From: an uncultured Actinomycetes bacterium | GTDB lineage: Bacteria > Actinomycetota > Thermoleophilia > Solirubrobacterales > Solirubrobacteraceae | Assembly: GCA_937888775.1 (NCBI GenBank) | Contig: CALAQT010000296.1 | Coordinates: forward strand, 1-27,181 | DNA length: 27,181 nucleotides | Direction of reading: 5' to 3' | Shown here: one piece after another, positions 9,484 to 17,284 of the stretch | How the letters are laid out: the number at the start of each line of letters is the position of its first letter | How positions within the stretch are numbered: position 1 is the first letter of the stretch | Notes under the pieces: generated by a model | What the model was told of the DNA's origin: nothing | Database searches by the model: none | The model's input: only the letters and a program-made list of their open reading frames with translations | Position numbers and translations under genes: made by a program

Positions 9484-10166
9484 CGCCCCGAGGCTACCGT
9501 TGCGGGCATGCTCGAGCTGCCGAGTGGGGCGACCGCCGGGGCTGCGGCGAACCGGATGGGACAATGACGGCGGTGAACCGCGCGAGCGCAAGGGTAGATG
9601 GCAAATCGTTGTGGCCGCGGCTCGCAGCGCTGTCGCTCGTCATCGAGGCGTGCGGACGACCCGACGGGCGGCCTACCCAACAGCCCGCTGCCGCCACGCC
9701 CTGAGGCCACCGGCTTTCGCTGGGCGGCGTAGACGCGCACCACCACGCACTGGAGCGCGTGGGCTCACGCATGGTGGGGGCAACTGACATTCAAGCGGCG
9801 GGCACCAGGAGACTGCTGCTCCCACGAAGACGGGGAAGTCTCACGCCACCTTCCGACGGGCGATCGGGCTGCTCCATCCCGCCGGATCCAGCAGCGCAGA
9901 CAGGGCCCCGCTTTCGTTCAATGACGAGCATTTCTGCCGGCGGGAGCAGCGCCCTGCTTTGCGCGGAAAGGAGGGAAGCTCACTTCCCTCGGTATGGAGC
10001 CGCGCCCGTCGCGGCAGCAGTTGCGCCCCGCCCGCGAGAAACGGACCTGAGGCTTGTGCATTCATCTCGGTGGCGTCGCGCGGCTCCCTGCTGCTTCCGC
10101 GTGCGAGCACCAGTCCGCCAGACGCCGCTGCTAGCCAAAAGCGAGCTAGCGGACACTGGCGATCGA
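9484..10166. other. Region without recognisable gene
   Basis: Open frames of 90-300 residues cross this stretch on both strands. All are Arg/Ser/Pro-rich with no motif, and I take them as shadows. I see no repeats or strong hairpins. It sits between the VOC gene and broken genes, so decayed coding DNA is likely. Confidence 0.4.
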
Positions 10167-10397
10167 TCAAAGCAGTAGTCGCCACTGCAGCGGCGATCGG
10201 TTTCTGCGCGGGACGAACTCTGATAGCGAGGCGGCGGCAGCCGCGCACGCCTGCTCGGGTGTGGCGAAACGGCAGAGCTGGAGGATCTCGGCGGCCAGCA
10301 CTCGAGGCTGGCTGAAGTTCCACCCCCCGTCGCGGGCGCGGTCGGGCCGCTCGACGAGCAGCCCCCCTTGTTCGTCGGGCTTGGCCGCCACGGCCAC
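10167..10397 (-). CDS. Small hypothetical protein (76 aa), possibly a gene fragment
   Basis: This frame uses mostly G/C in third positions and has a mixed, protein-like composition (EQGGLLVERPDRARDGGWNF, then VLAAEILQLCRFATPEQACAAAAASLSEFV). That sets it apart from the Arg-rich frames overlapping it. No ribosome site is clear before the ATG at 10397. I recognise no domain. It is opposite in strand to the integrase remnant that follows, in a stretch with decayed genes, so it may be a leftover piece of a larger gene. Confidence 0.3.
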   Translation of the reverse strand: MAVAAKPDEQGGLLVERPDRARDGGWNFSQPRVLAAEILQLCRFATPEQACAAAAASLSEFVPRRNRSPLQWRLLL

Positions 10398-10430
10398 GAG
10401 CCGCCACTACCCTGACGCGCTGCCCTCCGC

Positions 10431-10655
10431 GGTCGCCGGCGTACCGGGGCGCCTGCGCATCCTCACTCGCCGCGCGCCTACTGGGGCACCCACTGCCTTG
10501 GTGCCGGCGGCCCGATGCACACCGTCTCGGCCCGCCTCGCGCACGTCGACCTGCGGACCATCTCTCGCTACGCCGTCCCGCGCCCCGAGCGGGTCGACGA
10601 GATCGCCGATGTGCTTGACCGCCGCTACCAGCTCGCGCAGCGCGAGACGGGGTGA
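10431..10655 (+). pseudogene. Tyrosine recombinase (phage integrase) C-terminal remnant
   Basis: The plus-strand frame ending at the TGA at 10653-10655 carries the final catalytic boxes of a tyrosine recombinase. HSPR, at ~10464-10475, is the HxxR box. It is followed by YWGTHCLGAGGPMHTVSARLAHVD, with His in the H/W position, then LRTISRYA with the nucleophile tyrosine, and a tail PRPERVDEIADVLDRRYQL. The core-binding domain and the first catalytic Arg are missing, no start codon with a ribosome site is present, and the DNA upstream is not integrase-like. It is a dead 3' piece of an integrase. Whether it belonged to the element at 12277-24018 or to an older insertion cannot be told. Confidence 0.75.
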
Positions 10656-10758
10656 AGTAGCGCCGGCCAGGTATGGGCATATGCGAACCTGCGAGATGCC
10701 GAGGCGGGCTATCGGCAGGCGTCGCCAACACAGACGGTCACGTGCTCAGCACGCGTCT

Positions 10759-11691
10759 TCAGTCATCGATCGCGGCAGCCTTCGCCGATCCCAGGGATGG
10801 GAGCCCAGCTACTTGCGGCTCTGCTCGATGCTGGCTCGCCGTCGCGCGAGCGCGTAGCGTGGCGCCGACACGAGCTCGGGCGCACCGCGGACAGCCCGAC
10901 CCGGCCGCGCGTCCCCGCACGCGGGTGCGCCACTCGTGCCCGCAGTCAGGACATTGCCACCATACGTCCCGGCGCGTGTTAACCCCGAGGCTGTAGGGAT
11001 CCAATTCCCCGTTGCGGGTCGGGTGCAGCTGCGCGACGAGGTCCGGATGGATCGCGGCGAGCGAGCGTTCAGGGGGAACCCGGCGGCGGGCGGCCGCGAC
11101 GCGCTGTTGGGCGCAGCGCGGACAGCCATGCCCGGCCGCGCGCTTTTTGACGGTCGAGGTCCATTCGTGCCCGCACTCCGAGCAGCGCCACCGGGCGCCG
11201 ATCCCTGATCCTGGCCCAAGCGTGCTGGGATCGAGGTCGCGCAGCTCCGCGGCGAGCTCGGGGCGCACAGCGGCGAGTGATCGCCCAGGAGCGAACGTCC
11301 CTCGCCGTGCGGCCGCTCGCCGTGCGGCCGCGCAGCGGGGGCAGCCGTAGCCGCCGCCGACGCGGCTTTGCGAGCTGGTCTGCCACTCGTGCTCGCACTC
11401 TGGACAGCGCCACCACAGTTTCTGAAGCGATGACGGTCCAAGTGTGTAGGGGTCAAGGTCGCCGTTGCGGGTCGGGTGCAGCTCCCGGACGAGGTCGGGC
11501 CGCAGGGCGGCCAAGGAGCGGTCCGGCGAGATCCGTCGCAGGGCCATCACACGCCGCTGCTCTGCGGATACCGGCGGAGCCGGCGGTGCTGGGAGCTCTC
11601 CCGCTGCTACTCGTCGGCGAGTATTAGCGGCGAGTACCTGGCTGACACCAGCCGCGACCGTCGGCGTCCTGGTGCCCAGCTGGAACGCCAC
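10759..11691 (-). CDS. Protein with three tandem treble-clef zinc ribbons (DUF4379-like)
   Basis: The open part of a longer gene interrupted upstream (see 11692-11877). In this 310-residue frame, three repeats of ~60 residues lie at ~57-121, ~137-193 and ~208-271. Each begins RSLAAxxPxL, passes a DPxxLGxxS segment, and carries WxCxxCxHEW...GxGCPRCA. The four-cysteine sets are C96/C99/C117/C120, C170/C173/C190/C193 and C247/C250/C267/C270. Such probable zinc ribbon arrays occur in proteins near nucleases and mobile elements and are thought to bind nucleic acid. The GTG at 11691 is only the first possible start after the TAG; no ribosome site supports it, and the reading AFQLGTRTP continues the upstream domain. 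If expressed, it would need reinitiation or read-through. All ribbons are intact, so the break is recent or tolerated. Confidence 0.75.
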   Translation of the reverse strand: MAFQLGTRTPTVAAGVSQVLAANTRRRVAAGELPAPPAPPVSAEQRRVMALRRISPDRSLAALRPDLVRELHPTRNGDLDPYTLGPSSLQKLWWRCPECEHEWQTSSQSRVGGGYGCPRCAAARRAAARRGTFAPGRSLAAVRPELAAELRDLDPSTLGPGSGIGARWRCSECGHEWTSTVKKRAAGHGCPRCAQQRVAAARRRVPPERSLAAIHPDLVAQLHPTRNGELDPYSLGVNTRRDVWWQCPDCGHEWRTRVRGRAAGSGCPRCARARVGATLRARATASQHRAEPQVAGLPSLGSAKAAAIDD

Positions 11692-11877
11692 GCGGTACTG
11701 CGCGAGTGTCCAGCCGTGCGTGCGCCGCAGGTGAGATCCGCCGAACGCCCGGAACCATCCACCGCAAAGGTGGCACTACACCTTGTCCTCGGCCTCGTCG
11801 TAGGCGACCCGGCCGAGCTGGCCGAAGTACTCGGTGCCATCCGCCAAGCGCTGGGCGGTCGCGGGGCCGTCCGCCAT
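11692..11877 (-). pseudogene. Ros/MucR-like zinc finger N-terminus separated by an in-frame TAG
   Basis: From the ATG at 11877 the frame reads 33 codons (MADGPATAQRLADG...AYDEAEDKV) and meets TAG at 11776-11778. It then continues open and in frame with the zinc-ribbon protein: CHLCGGWFRAFGGSHLRRTH, then GWTLAQYRVAFQLG. This is the C2H2 finger plus helical segment of Ros/MucR regulators (C35, C38, H49, H54, followed by the usual GxTxxxYRxxFxL). The TAG sits exactly before the first zinc-binding Cys, where a Gln, Glu or Trp codon would be one base away. TAG is a working stop elsewhere in this window (17282-17284, 26752-26754). A nonsense mutation is the simplest view; translational read-through or a sequencing error are alternatives. 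Confidence 0.7.
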
Positions 11878-12276
11878 ATCCAGGTTGATTCTGAAGGATT
11901 TCTCTCTGGGACGACACATTGGCCGTCAGCCGCGGGGCGAACGTCGTACGCGCCGTCAGTGCCGGGCCCGACTCGAGCGGCGGTTTCTCGGGAGAGAGAG
12001 ACGCTACACGGCGTACGAGCTCCAGGGAGCCGCAGTGACAGCTCGCGACGATTAGCCCGTCTGACGAAGCTTCGGCTCGGCCGCTGGCCGCGCGCCCGCG
12101 TTGCCACGCAGGGGGGTCGTCCGCGGACTCAGGGCCGCGCGACTCCTTTTGCCAGCGGAGCAGCAGCGAGCGGGGTAACCCCTAGCGGGCTTCCCAGTTT
12201 CGTCCAGGAGCAGCGACCGGAAGGCGAGCACGATTGGCTCTCCGATAGATCCCGGGTTTGCGCGCGCCTATTGGAC
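11878..12276. other. Intergenic region, nothing recognised
   Basis: This separates the zinc-ribbon gene from the 3' end of the membrane-protein operon. Open frames here look like shadows. No hairpin terminator with a U tract, tRNA or repeat is evident. The left border of the mobile element could lie here. Confidence 0.4.
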
Positions 12277-12873
12277 TCACCGCACGCGGACTGATCCGCC
12301 GGGTACGACGTCGACGGCTTGCCAGCCGTCGCGGACGTGGCTGAGGAGCATGGTGAAGTAGCCCCACTTGCGCCTGGCGCCGACCTGCTGGGCCTCGACG
12401 GCGACGGTTGGCCCGTCCTGGAGCACGTGGCGGATGCGGAAGGATGTGCTCCTGACCGAGGTGTAGTACCAGGTGCAGCTGTGGCCGGTGTCGCCCTTGA
12501 ACGCGCGTGCGAGCGCCGGCGCGTACAGGTGGTCGCAGACCACCGCGGGGCTCTGAAGCGTGGCTGCAGTCCACTGGTCGACCCATTGCTTAGGGGTCGA
12601 GGGCAGGCGCACCACGGCGGGTGCTGCCGTCGAGTGCTGTTCGCCGGCGATGACCGCCACGGCGACGATGGTGGCGAGAGCGATCAGGGCGCCCGGTTTT
12701 CGCTGTCTGGCCCGTGGCAAATCGAGGTCGCGCTGCTCGCTGAGGAGTTCGTCGGGCTGACGGCTGACCAGGTCCTCTTCCTCGAGTGCGGTCGGGCCCG
12801 GTGGGGCAGCCGCCGGCGTGGATGGACGCCAGCGGCTGTGGGCCCGGAGGTCGCCGCGGTGGCGGGCGATCAT
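12277..12873 (-). CDS. Single-pass membrane protein with extracytoplasmic domain (possible conjugation accessory)
   Basis: A 198-residue protein: a disordered, charged cytoplasmic N-terminus (1-58), one membrane helix at ~60-77 (GALIALATIVAVAVIAG), and an outer domain of ~120 residues. The outer domain begins PSTPKQWVDQWTAAT, has two cysteines (KGDTGHSC, AVVCDHLY), and ends MLLSHVRDGWQAVDVVPGG. The end resembles NTF2-like or TcpC-like outer domains of Gram-positive conjugation proteins, but this is fold-level impression only. Its ATG overlaps the stop of the upstream secreted-protein gene as ATGA, with GAGGAAG just before, so it is translationally coupled and last in the operon. I cannot name a function. 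Confidence 0.75.
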   Translation of the reverse strand: MIARHRGDLRAHSRWRPSTPAAAPPGPTALEEEDLVSRQPDELLSEQRDLDLPRARQRKPGALIALATIVAVAVIAGEQHSTAAPAVVRLPSTPKQWVDQWTAATLQSPAVVCDHLYAPALARAFKGDTGHSCTWYYTSVRSTSFRIRHVLQDGPTVAVEAQQVGARRKWGYFTMLLSHVRDGWQAVDVVPGGSVRVR

Positions 12874-14960
12874 CGCTTCCTCGCTCGCTTCTTGCTCTTC
12901 GTCTCGTGGCGGCTGCCCCCGTGGCGCTTGGACTTGTGGTGCCTGGCGGAAACGGGGGTGCGCTCGCCCAGCGTGACGATCACACGCTTCGAAGTTCCGG
13001 GCGCATACGGGAACGCCGCCTCCGAAAGCGTGCTAACTGAGAACCACGGGTGGATCACGCCCTGGCCGCGGTCAAATTTCCACACAATCAAGAACCGCCC
13101 GTTGGGCAGGATGTCGGGCAGGCCCTCGATGTGGCCGATCCGTCCGATGCCGACGTCGAGGCGCAACAGATTCGAGTTGGTCGGCACGTAGCCGCCGAGG
13201 ACCCGCCCGATTACGTGGATCTCCGAACCCCAAGGGACGATGCGCGGCCGGATCGCGATGCGGACCACCGCCGGCACCACGACTCGCACCTGCCCCGAGG
13301 ACGAGGACTCAGTCGTCGCCGATCCGTCGAACACGGCCTCGACGACGCGTGAGGGGCCCGGGGGCAGTTGCGCCGTCCAGATGCCGGTGGCCGTCGTGCT
13401 CACCGTGGCCGCCTCGGTGAACGCGTTGCTTCCGTTGTTCGGGGCGGTCAAGACGTGCACGATCTGTCCGTCGAGGGCCGTCCCGGTCGACGTACCGAGC
13501 CAGCCATTGACGGTCGTTCCGTGGCCAAAGCGGACCACTCGCGCCGTCTTGGTGACGAGATGTGGGGGAACGACGACGCGCACGTACTTGACCCGCTTGA
13601 GCTCGACGAAATGGCCATGGCGCCGAGCGCGTACGAACACCACCGTGCGCCGAAGCACGGTTCGCGGATGACAGCGCTGCACGCGCTCAACCTTGCTGCG
13701 CGCGCGGGTCTTGACCTTGACGCGCTTCCCATGGCGCCGAACGGTGATCCAATGGCCTGGAACCGTCACACGGACTCGAACGCGGTGACAGCGCAGGCCA
13801 ACAAGCTTGTCGAACGCGATTCCCACCTCGGTGGGTTGACCAATCTTGAGCGACCAGCTCGCCGTGGTCGAGCGGCCGTGGGCTCCTGACGAGTCGACCG
13901 CGTTGTCCTCGGCGAAGCAAGCGACCACGTGCGGGCCGATGCCGCTCACCGGCACCTTGGCGCTCGCCCCGGCGAAGGCCTGGGCGGGACCACCGTCGAC
14001 GGCGCAGACGATGTCGGCTATCCCAGACGGACTGCCCCCGGCGGTAGCGGTAACGTACTGGGTCCCGGCAGTCGACGGCGCGTCGACCGGACCGGCGAGC
14101 GAAACCGTCGGCGCGCTGTTGTCGATGTAAACGGTCTTGCTGAGACTGGCCGGAACGCCTGCCGCGTCGGCCGTACTCAGCGTGAGCGCTACGGCTCCCT
14201 GGCCGTAGCGGCTGGTGTCAACCGACTGACTGATCGGCGGCGCCGCGCACTGATGCCAGCTCGAAACATCCTGCGCTGACGTGGTCGTGTCGATGAGCTG
14301 CCCATCGAGGGTCGCGGACAGCGAGCACAGCCCAGACGGCGAGTCCCCGGACGCGACGAATGGCCATGCGCCCCTGATCCACCTTGTCGTCTGCCAGAGG
14401 CCGGTCGGCGCGCTGAAGCTCGGGGCGCTTGTCTCGCGAACGTAGAGCGAGAAAGCGTTCACTCCGAACCCCGCCATCGCTTTACAGATGCTCTTTCCGC
14501 ATATCAGCTGCATCCCGAAATAGTTCGAAGGTGAGGCAAATACCATCCCGACATTGCGAGGAGTGAAGTCATTGACCTGCGTTCCACCCCCCGCCCAGTA
14601 GAAGCCGCCGCCGTGGTCAAGGCCGTCGTTGACCCCCGAGGCTGCGATCCCGCTCGCCGTGGCGCCGACGAGCTCGAGGCCGCTAGGGGCGTCCGCTTGC
14701 CAACGACCGGCCTGACCCGCCGTCGCTCCGCCGATAGTGCTGAGCGTGATGCCATCTCCGTTGTAGGACGGCGTCGGGCACGCGGCGCTCGCGACGATGG
14801 CAGGGGCGGAGCTCGCAGTGAAGACGTTATTAGCGTAGGTGCCGCATACCTGCACCGTCTCGTCGGCGTACGACGAGTCGCAGCAGACCAGGAGCGCCAG
14901 CGCCGCTCCCGAGGCAAGCCCGAGTCGGAAGGCCCGTCGGTTGGTGAGCGCCCGGAGCAT
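12870..14960 (-). CDS. Large secreted protein with Ig-like repeats and a very basic central segment
   Basis: A 696-residue exported protein. Residues 1-32 are a signal peptide (RRAFRLGLASGAALALLVCCDSSYA); the Cys pair inside could be a lipobox but is not a clean one. The N-terminal domain (~33-200) is rich in Gly, Ser and Ala. Residues ~200-380 contain an Ig-like stretch (YIDNSAPTVSLAGP, SGIADIVCAVDGG). Residues ~395-490 are packed with Arg, Lys and His, and end VPPHLVTKTARVVRFGHG. Two further beta-rich stretches follow (TVNGWLGTSTGTALDGQIV, IRPRIVPWGSEIHVIGRVLGG). The tail is Lys/Arg/His-rich (RHHKSKRHGG). Architectures like this are frequent in Thermoleophilia and suggest a cell-surface or wall-binding protein; adhesion during mating is a guess. 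It lies 12 bp after the previous stop. Confidence 0.85.
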   Translation of the reverse strand: MLRALTNRRAFRLGLASGAALALLVCCDSSYADETVQVCGTYANNVFTASSAPAIVASAACPTPSYNGDGITLSTIGGATAGQAGRWQADAPSGLELVGATASGIAASGVNDGLDHGGGFYWAGGGTQVNDFTPRNVGMVFASPSNYFGMQLICGKSICKAMAGFGVNAFSLYVRETSAPSFSAPTGLWQTTRWIRGAWPFVASGDSPSGLCSLSATLDGQLIDTTTSAQDVSSWHQCAAPPISQSVDTSRYGQGAVALTLSTADAAGVPASLSKTVYIDNSAPTVSLAGPVDAPSTAGTQYVTATAGGSPSGIADIVCAVDGGPAQAFAGASAKVPVSGIGPHVVACFAEDNAVDSSGAHGRSTTASWSLKIGQPTEVGIAFDKLVGLRCHRVRVRVTVPGHWITVRRHGKRVKVKTRARSKVERVQRCHPRTVLRRTVVFVRARRHGHFVELKRVKYVRVVVPPHLVTKTARVVRFGHGTTVNGWLGTSTGTALDGQIVHVLTAPNNGSNAFTEAATVSTTATGIWTAQLPPGPSRVVEAVFDGSATTESSSSGQVRVVVPAVVRIAIRPRIVPWGSEIHVIGRVLGGYVPTNSNLLRLDVGIGRIGHIEGLPDILPNGRFLIVWKFDRGQGVIHPWFSVSTLSEAAFPYAPGTSKRVIVTLGERTPVSARHHKSKRHGGSRHETKSKKRARKR

Positions 14961-14972
14961 CCGCGCTTCTGC

Positions 14973-15485
14973 TCAGGGGCAGATGACGGCGACGTCAACG
15001 TTCTCGCGAACGTTGGAGCCGTTGTTGTCGTAGGTCTGCACGCTCAAGTATGTGGAGCGGCCTCGACCGGCTGGCCCAAACGTATCGGCCGTCACCGGCC
15101 CAAGAAGCGACGGAATATTGGCCGGGCTTGCGATCGCTATACAGCTCGAAGGGATGGACCGGTGCCAGGACACCTGGAAAACGCCCCGGCTCGGATCTGT
15201 CGGAAGAACGGTGGCGCGCGGGCTTGAAGAGATCACCTCGCCGTCGGCGCGGATCTGCGCCCAGTCCGCGATGTGCCCGGCGATCGACGCGGGATTTAGG
15301 TTTGCCGCGGTCACGGCATGCCTCGCGAGCTTGCTGCTCGTGACCGCTCCGTTGCGAAGCTGCCGCGTGCCGACGCTGCCGGCAGGGATGGCCATTGCTG
15401 CATATGAGCTGCTGCCCAGCGCGATGAACAACGCGATGTAGCCAACTGCGTTGCTCCTGATGTGATGCAGTAGACGGTGTGGCAT
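14973..15485 (-). CDS. Small exported protein of the Thermoleophilia VGTRQLRNGAVTSSKL type
   Basis: A 170-residue protein. It begins with a short basic segment (HRLLHHIRSN) and a hydrophobic stretch at ~13-30 (AVGYIALFIALGSSSYAA), which acts as signal or anchor. The motif PAGSVGTRQLRNGAVTSSKLARHAVTAANL (read in two pieces) is a beta-helix-like repeat of two G-x-V-x-S/x-x-L steps, seen in many secreted proteins of this bacterial class. The C-terminal domain has two Cys (SSCIAIAS, VAVICP) that could pair. AAAGGAA precedes the ATG by 5-6 bases. It is second in the minus-strand operon, 18 bp after the membrane-protein gene. Surface location is likely; function is unknown. Confidence 0.82.
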   Translation of the reverse strand: MPHRLLHHIRSNAVGYIALFIALGSSSYAAMAIPAGSVGTRQLRNGAVTSSKLARHAVTAANLNPASIAGHIADWAQIRADGEVISSSPRATVLPTDPSRGVFQVSWHRSIPSSCIAIASPANIPSLLGPVTADTFGPAGRGRSTYLSVQTYDNNGSNVRENVDVAVICP

Positions 15486-15503
15486 CGGTTCCTTTCGGGC
15501 TGG

Positions 15504-16511
15504 CTAGCAGCCTTTGACGCAGGAGCCGATCCCGCCGAGCGGGTCCGAACCGGTGGGGCCCGCAGGCCGGCTGCTGCTCTTGGCTGAGGGTTGCGAAGTC
15601 GCTGATGTCTGGCTGGCCGTGCTGCCGGTTGCTGGCGCCGGCGCGTAAGTCTGCGTCTCGGGGACTGTCGTGGGAGGAGGCGCGGAGGCCGTGACCGCGG
15701 CGCTCTGAACGACGGCTGCGCGGTGCCGCGATCGGGCGCGCCTCGCGCGTGGGCGGATAGGCCGGCGCTTCGCCTCGTGCCGGGTACTGGCCGCACGAGC
15801 TGAGGCGGCTGCGTGCCGAGCGACCGCCCGGAGCTCGGGGGCGATCCCCGCGATCGTGGCGTCGAGCGCCCCGCCGAAGACTCCGGCTCGCGCTTTTGCA
15901 AATGGCGAACTGGGCGTCGAAGAGTCGACGCCCCGAGGCGCGCTCGTTCCGCCAGTGCCGGCGAGCGTGGCCAGAAGGATTGCGATGCCGGCGAGCAGCA
16001 CGGTCATGGCCACGATGCGGCGGTGCTTCTTGGGCGTTGGAGACACCTTCGTACCGCGCAGCTCGGGCGCGCGCCGACGGGCGGCAGCGCGGTTCATGGC
16101 CGCGTCGCGGGACAGATCGGCGGTGCCTTTCGGGCGCCGCTGCTGGAGCGTGCTCGAGGTCTCGGCGTCCGCGCCGGCCGTGCTTTCCTTCACCCGCCGG
16201 ATGAGTTCGTCGATCTTCTCGCCCTCGCCTCGGCCCATGGGCGCGCATTCCGACGCTAGACGGTTGTCGCCGTCGCGGCTGGCGGACGCAGCTGGCTCGT
16301 CGTCGCCGCCGGGATGCGTCGTGGCTGAACCACCCTCACCGTCCCGCCGCGTGCCGTCCGTGATGAGACCACGGAGCAGGTCGCGGGCAGCGCCGGCCGA
16401 TTGGCCGCCGGGGGGCGTGCTGCCGTTTGCCGCAGGCGGCGCCTGACGCGCCTCTCGCCTCAGGCGGCGCGCTTCGAGCTCGTCGGTCTGGTCATCGATA
16501 ATTGGCGGCAT
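15504..16511 (-). CDS. Single-pass membrane protein with long disordered cytoplasmic and Ala/Pro/Thr-rich outer parts
   Basis: A 335-residue protein, first gene of the minus-strand operon. Residues 1-164 are hydrophilic and mostly disordered. A membrane helix lies at ~165-187 (RIVAMTVLLAGIAILLATLAG). The outer part has an Arg/Ala-rich helix, then a Pro/Thr/Ser-rich segment (PPPTTVPETQTYAPAPATG), and ends GIGSCVKGC with two cysteines. Residues 41-52 (AARDLLRGLITD) closely match residues 79-89 of the divergently encoded HTH protein (ARDLISSLITN), a possible shared docking motif. AGGTAGGGG directly precedes the ATG. No family is recognised. The context suggests an envelope component of the element. 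Confidence 0.8.
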   Translation of the reverse strand: MPPIIDDQTDELEARRLRREARQAPPAANGSTPPGGQSAGAARDLLRGLITDGTRRDGEGGSATTHPGGDDEPAASASRDGDNRLASECAPMGRGEGEKIDELIRRVKESTAGADAETSSTLQQRRPKGTADLSRDAAMNRAAARRRAPELRGTKVSPTPKKHRRIVAMTVLLAGIAILLATLAGTGGTSAPRGVDSSTPSSPFAKARAGVFGGALDATIAGIAPELRAVARHAAASARAASTRHEAKRRPIRPRARRARSRHRAAVVQSAAVTASAPPPTTVPETQTYAPAPATGSTASQTSATSQPSAKSSSRPAGPTGSDPLGGIGSCVKGC

Positions 16512-16572
16512 CCCCTACCTACCGTGTAGGATAGCAGTGGTTGGGCATGGTTAAACCCTTCCGATTGGCGTC
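16512..16572. promoter_or_regulatory. Divergent promoter region with inverted repeat
   Basis: Sixty-one bases separate the minus-strand membrane operon from the plus-strand HTH operon. CCTAC (16514-16518) and GTAGG (16526-16530) form an inverted repeat with a 7-base spacer, immediately next to the minus-strand start. On the minus strand, TTTAAC and TATCCT are spaced 16 apart and could serve as a weak -35/-10 pair overlapping the repeat. The neighbouring HTH protein is the natural candidate to bind here. Promoter boxes are only suggestive. Confidence 0.4.
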
Positions 16573-16866
16573 ATGATGGCAGATTCCGAGGACCGTTTGC
16601 TCAGCGTCGGCGAGGTCTCGCGCCTCTTGAGCGTGACCGAGCCCACCGTTCGTGAGTGGATCAAGGACGGGAAGCTGAAGGCGCATCGCGCCGGCGCGCG
16701 CTTCTGGCGCATCCGCCAGAGCGAGGTCGACCGGATGCTCTCCGAGCAGGCGAGCAACCGGCCGTCGGCGCCGGGCGGCGGGCCGAGACCGCCGGCCGCC
16801 GAACCAGCGCGTGACCTCATCTCGTCGCTGATCACCAACCCGGAGCGCTCCCGCGATGCAGGTTGA
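16573..16866 (+). CDS. Excisionase/MerR-like helix-turn-helix DNA-binding protein
   Basis: A 97-residue protein with one HTH_17 (excisionase) domain at ~8-58: LLSVGEVSRLLSVTEPTVREWIKDGKLKAHRAGARFWRIRQSEVDRML (given here in continuous sense, key parts VGEVSRLL, TVREWI, GxxxAHRxGxxWRI). Such proteins act as recombination directionality factors or as local repressors in integrative elements. A Pro/Gly-rich linker follows, then ARDLISSLIT, a motif also present in the divergent membrane protein. Two ATGs are adjacent at 16573 and 16576; no clear ribosome site distinguishes them. It overlaps the next gene by 11 bp. With no integrase beside it, a regulator of the divergent promoters is as likely as an excisionase. 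Confidence 0.87.
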   Translation: MMADSEDRLLSVGEVSRLLSVTEPTVREWIKDGKLKAHRAGARFWRIRQSEVDRMLSEQASNRPSAPGGGPRPPAAEPARDLISSLITNPERSRDAG

Positions 16867-17284
16867 GGTCGCCTCGATCGTGGAGAAGATGATGTCGGCC
16901 GGCTCGAGCTGGGAAACGGCGCTCGACGCGCACGCACTCGCGCCGCCGGACGCCGGCTTCCCCAGGCGGTTGCGAGCCCTGTCCGCGGCCGCGGCGGAGC
17001 AGGCGGCCGCCTTCGAGCTAGCCGCCGAAGGCGGGCTGGGTTGGCGAGCGCGAACGATCGACGGGCAGTTCTCGCTGGCGCCGGAGCTGACACCGGGGAT
17101 GAACCGCCCAGGCCCGCCGGAGCTCTGGGAGCGGTTCGACGCTGCCACCGCTGAGCTCGCGAAGGCATTGTCGGGATCGTCGCCCGCAACCCTCGCTGCG
17201 GCGTTCACTGAGCTCTCCGAAGTGTCCGGGCTGCTTGCGGCCGACCTGCAGCGAACGCACCGTCCCGCCCGCGCCGCAGGGTAG
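16856..17284 (+). CDS. Unknown helical cytoplasmic protein (142 aa)
   Basis: A 142-residue, Ala/Leu-rich, mostly helical protein with no signal or membrane segment. Recognisable stretches are SSWETALDAHALAPPDAGFPRRL near the start and WERFDAATAELAKALSG in the second half. The pattern of heptad-like Ala/Leu positions suggests helical bundles. The ATG lies inside the 3' end of the HTH gene (11-bp overlap), so translation is probably coupled. It ends in TAG. I know no family; its conserved-looking acidic and aromatic residues and its place in the operon suggest a partner of the HTH protein or of the transfer apparatus. This is inference. Confidence 0.75.
   Translation: MQVEVASIVEKMMSAGSSWETALDAHALAPPDAGFPRRLRALSAAAAEQAAAFELAAEGGLGWRARTIDGQFSLAPELTPGMNRPGPPELWERFDAATAELAKALSGSSPATLAAAFTELSEVSGLLAADLQRTHRPARAAG

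Noticed and set aside
9841..10731. 296-codon minus-strand open frame
   Set aside because: Arg/Ala-rich without any motif, and it covers the antisense of the integrase remnant, which is clearly readable.
11776..11778. TAG reassigned to an amino acid (alternative code or pyrrolysine)
   Set aside because: TAG terminates other genes here (17282-17284, 26752-26754) and no supporting tRNA or pyl genes are visible; mutation or local read-through is simpler.
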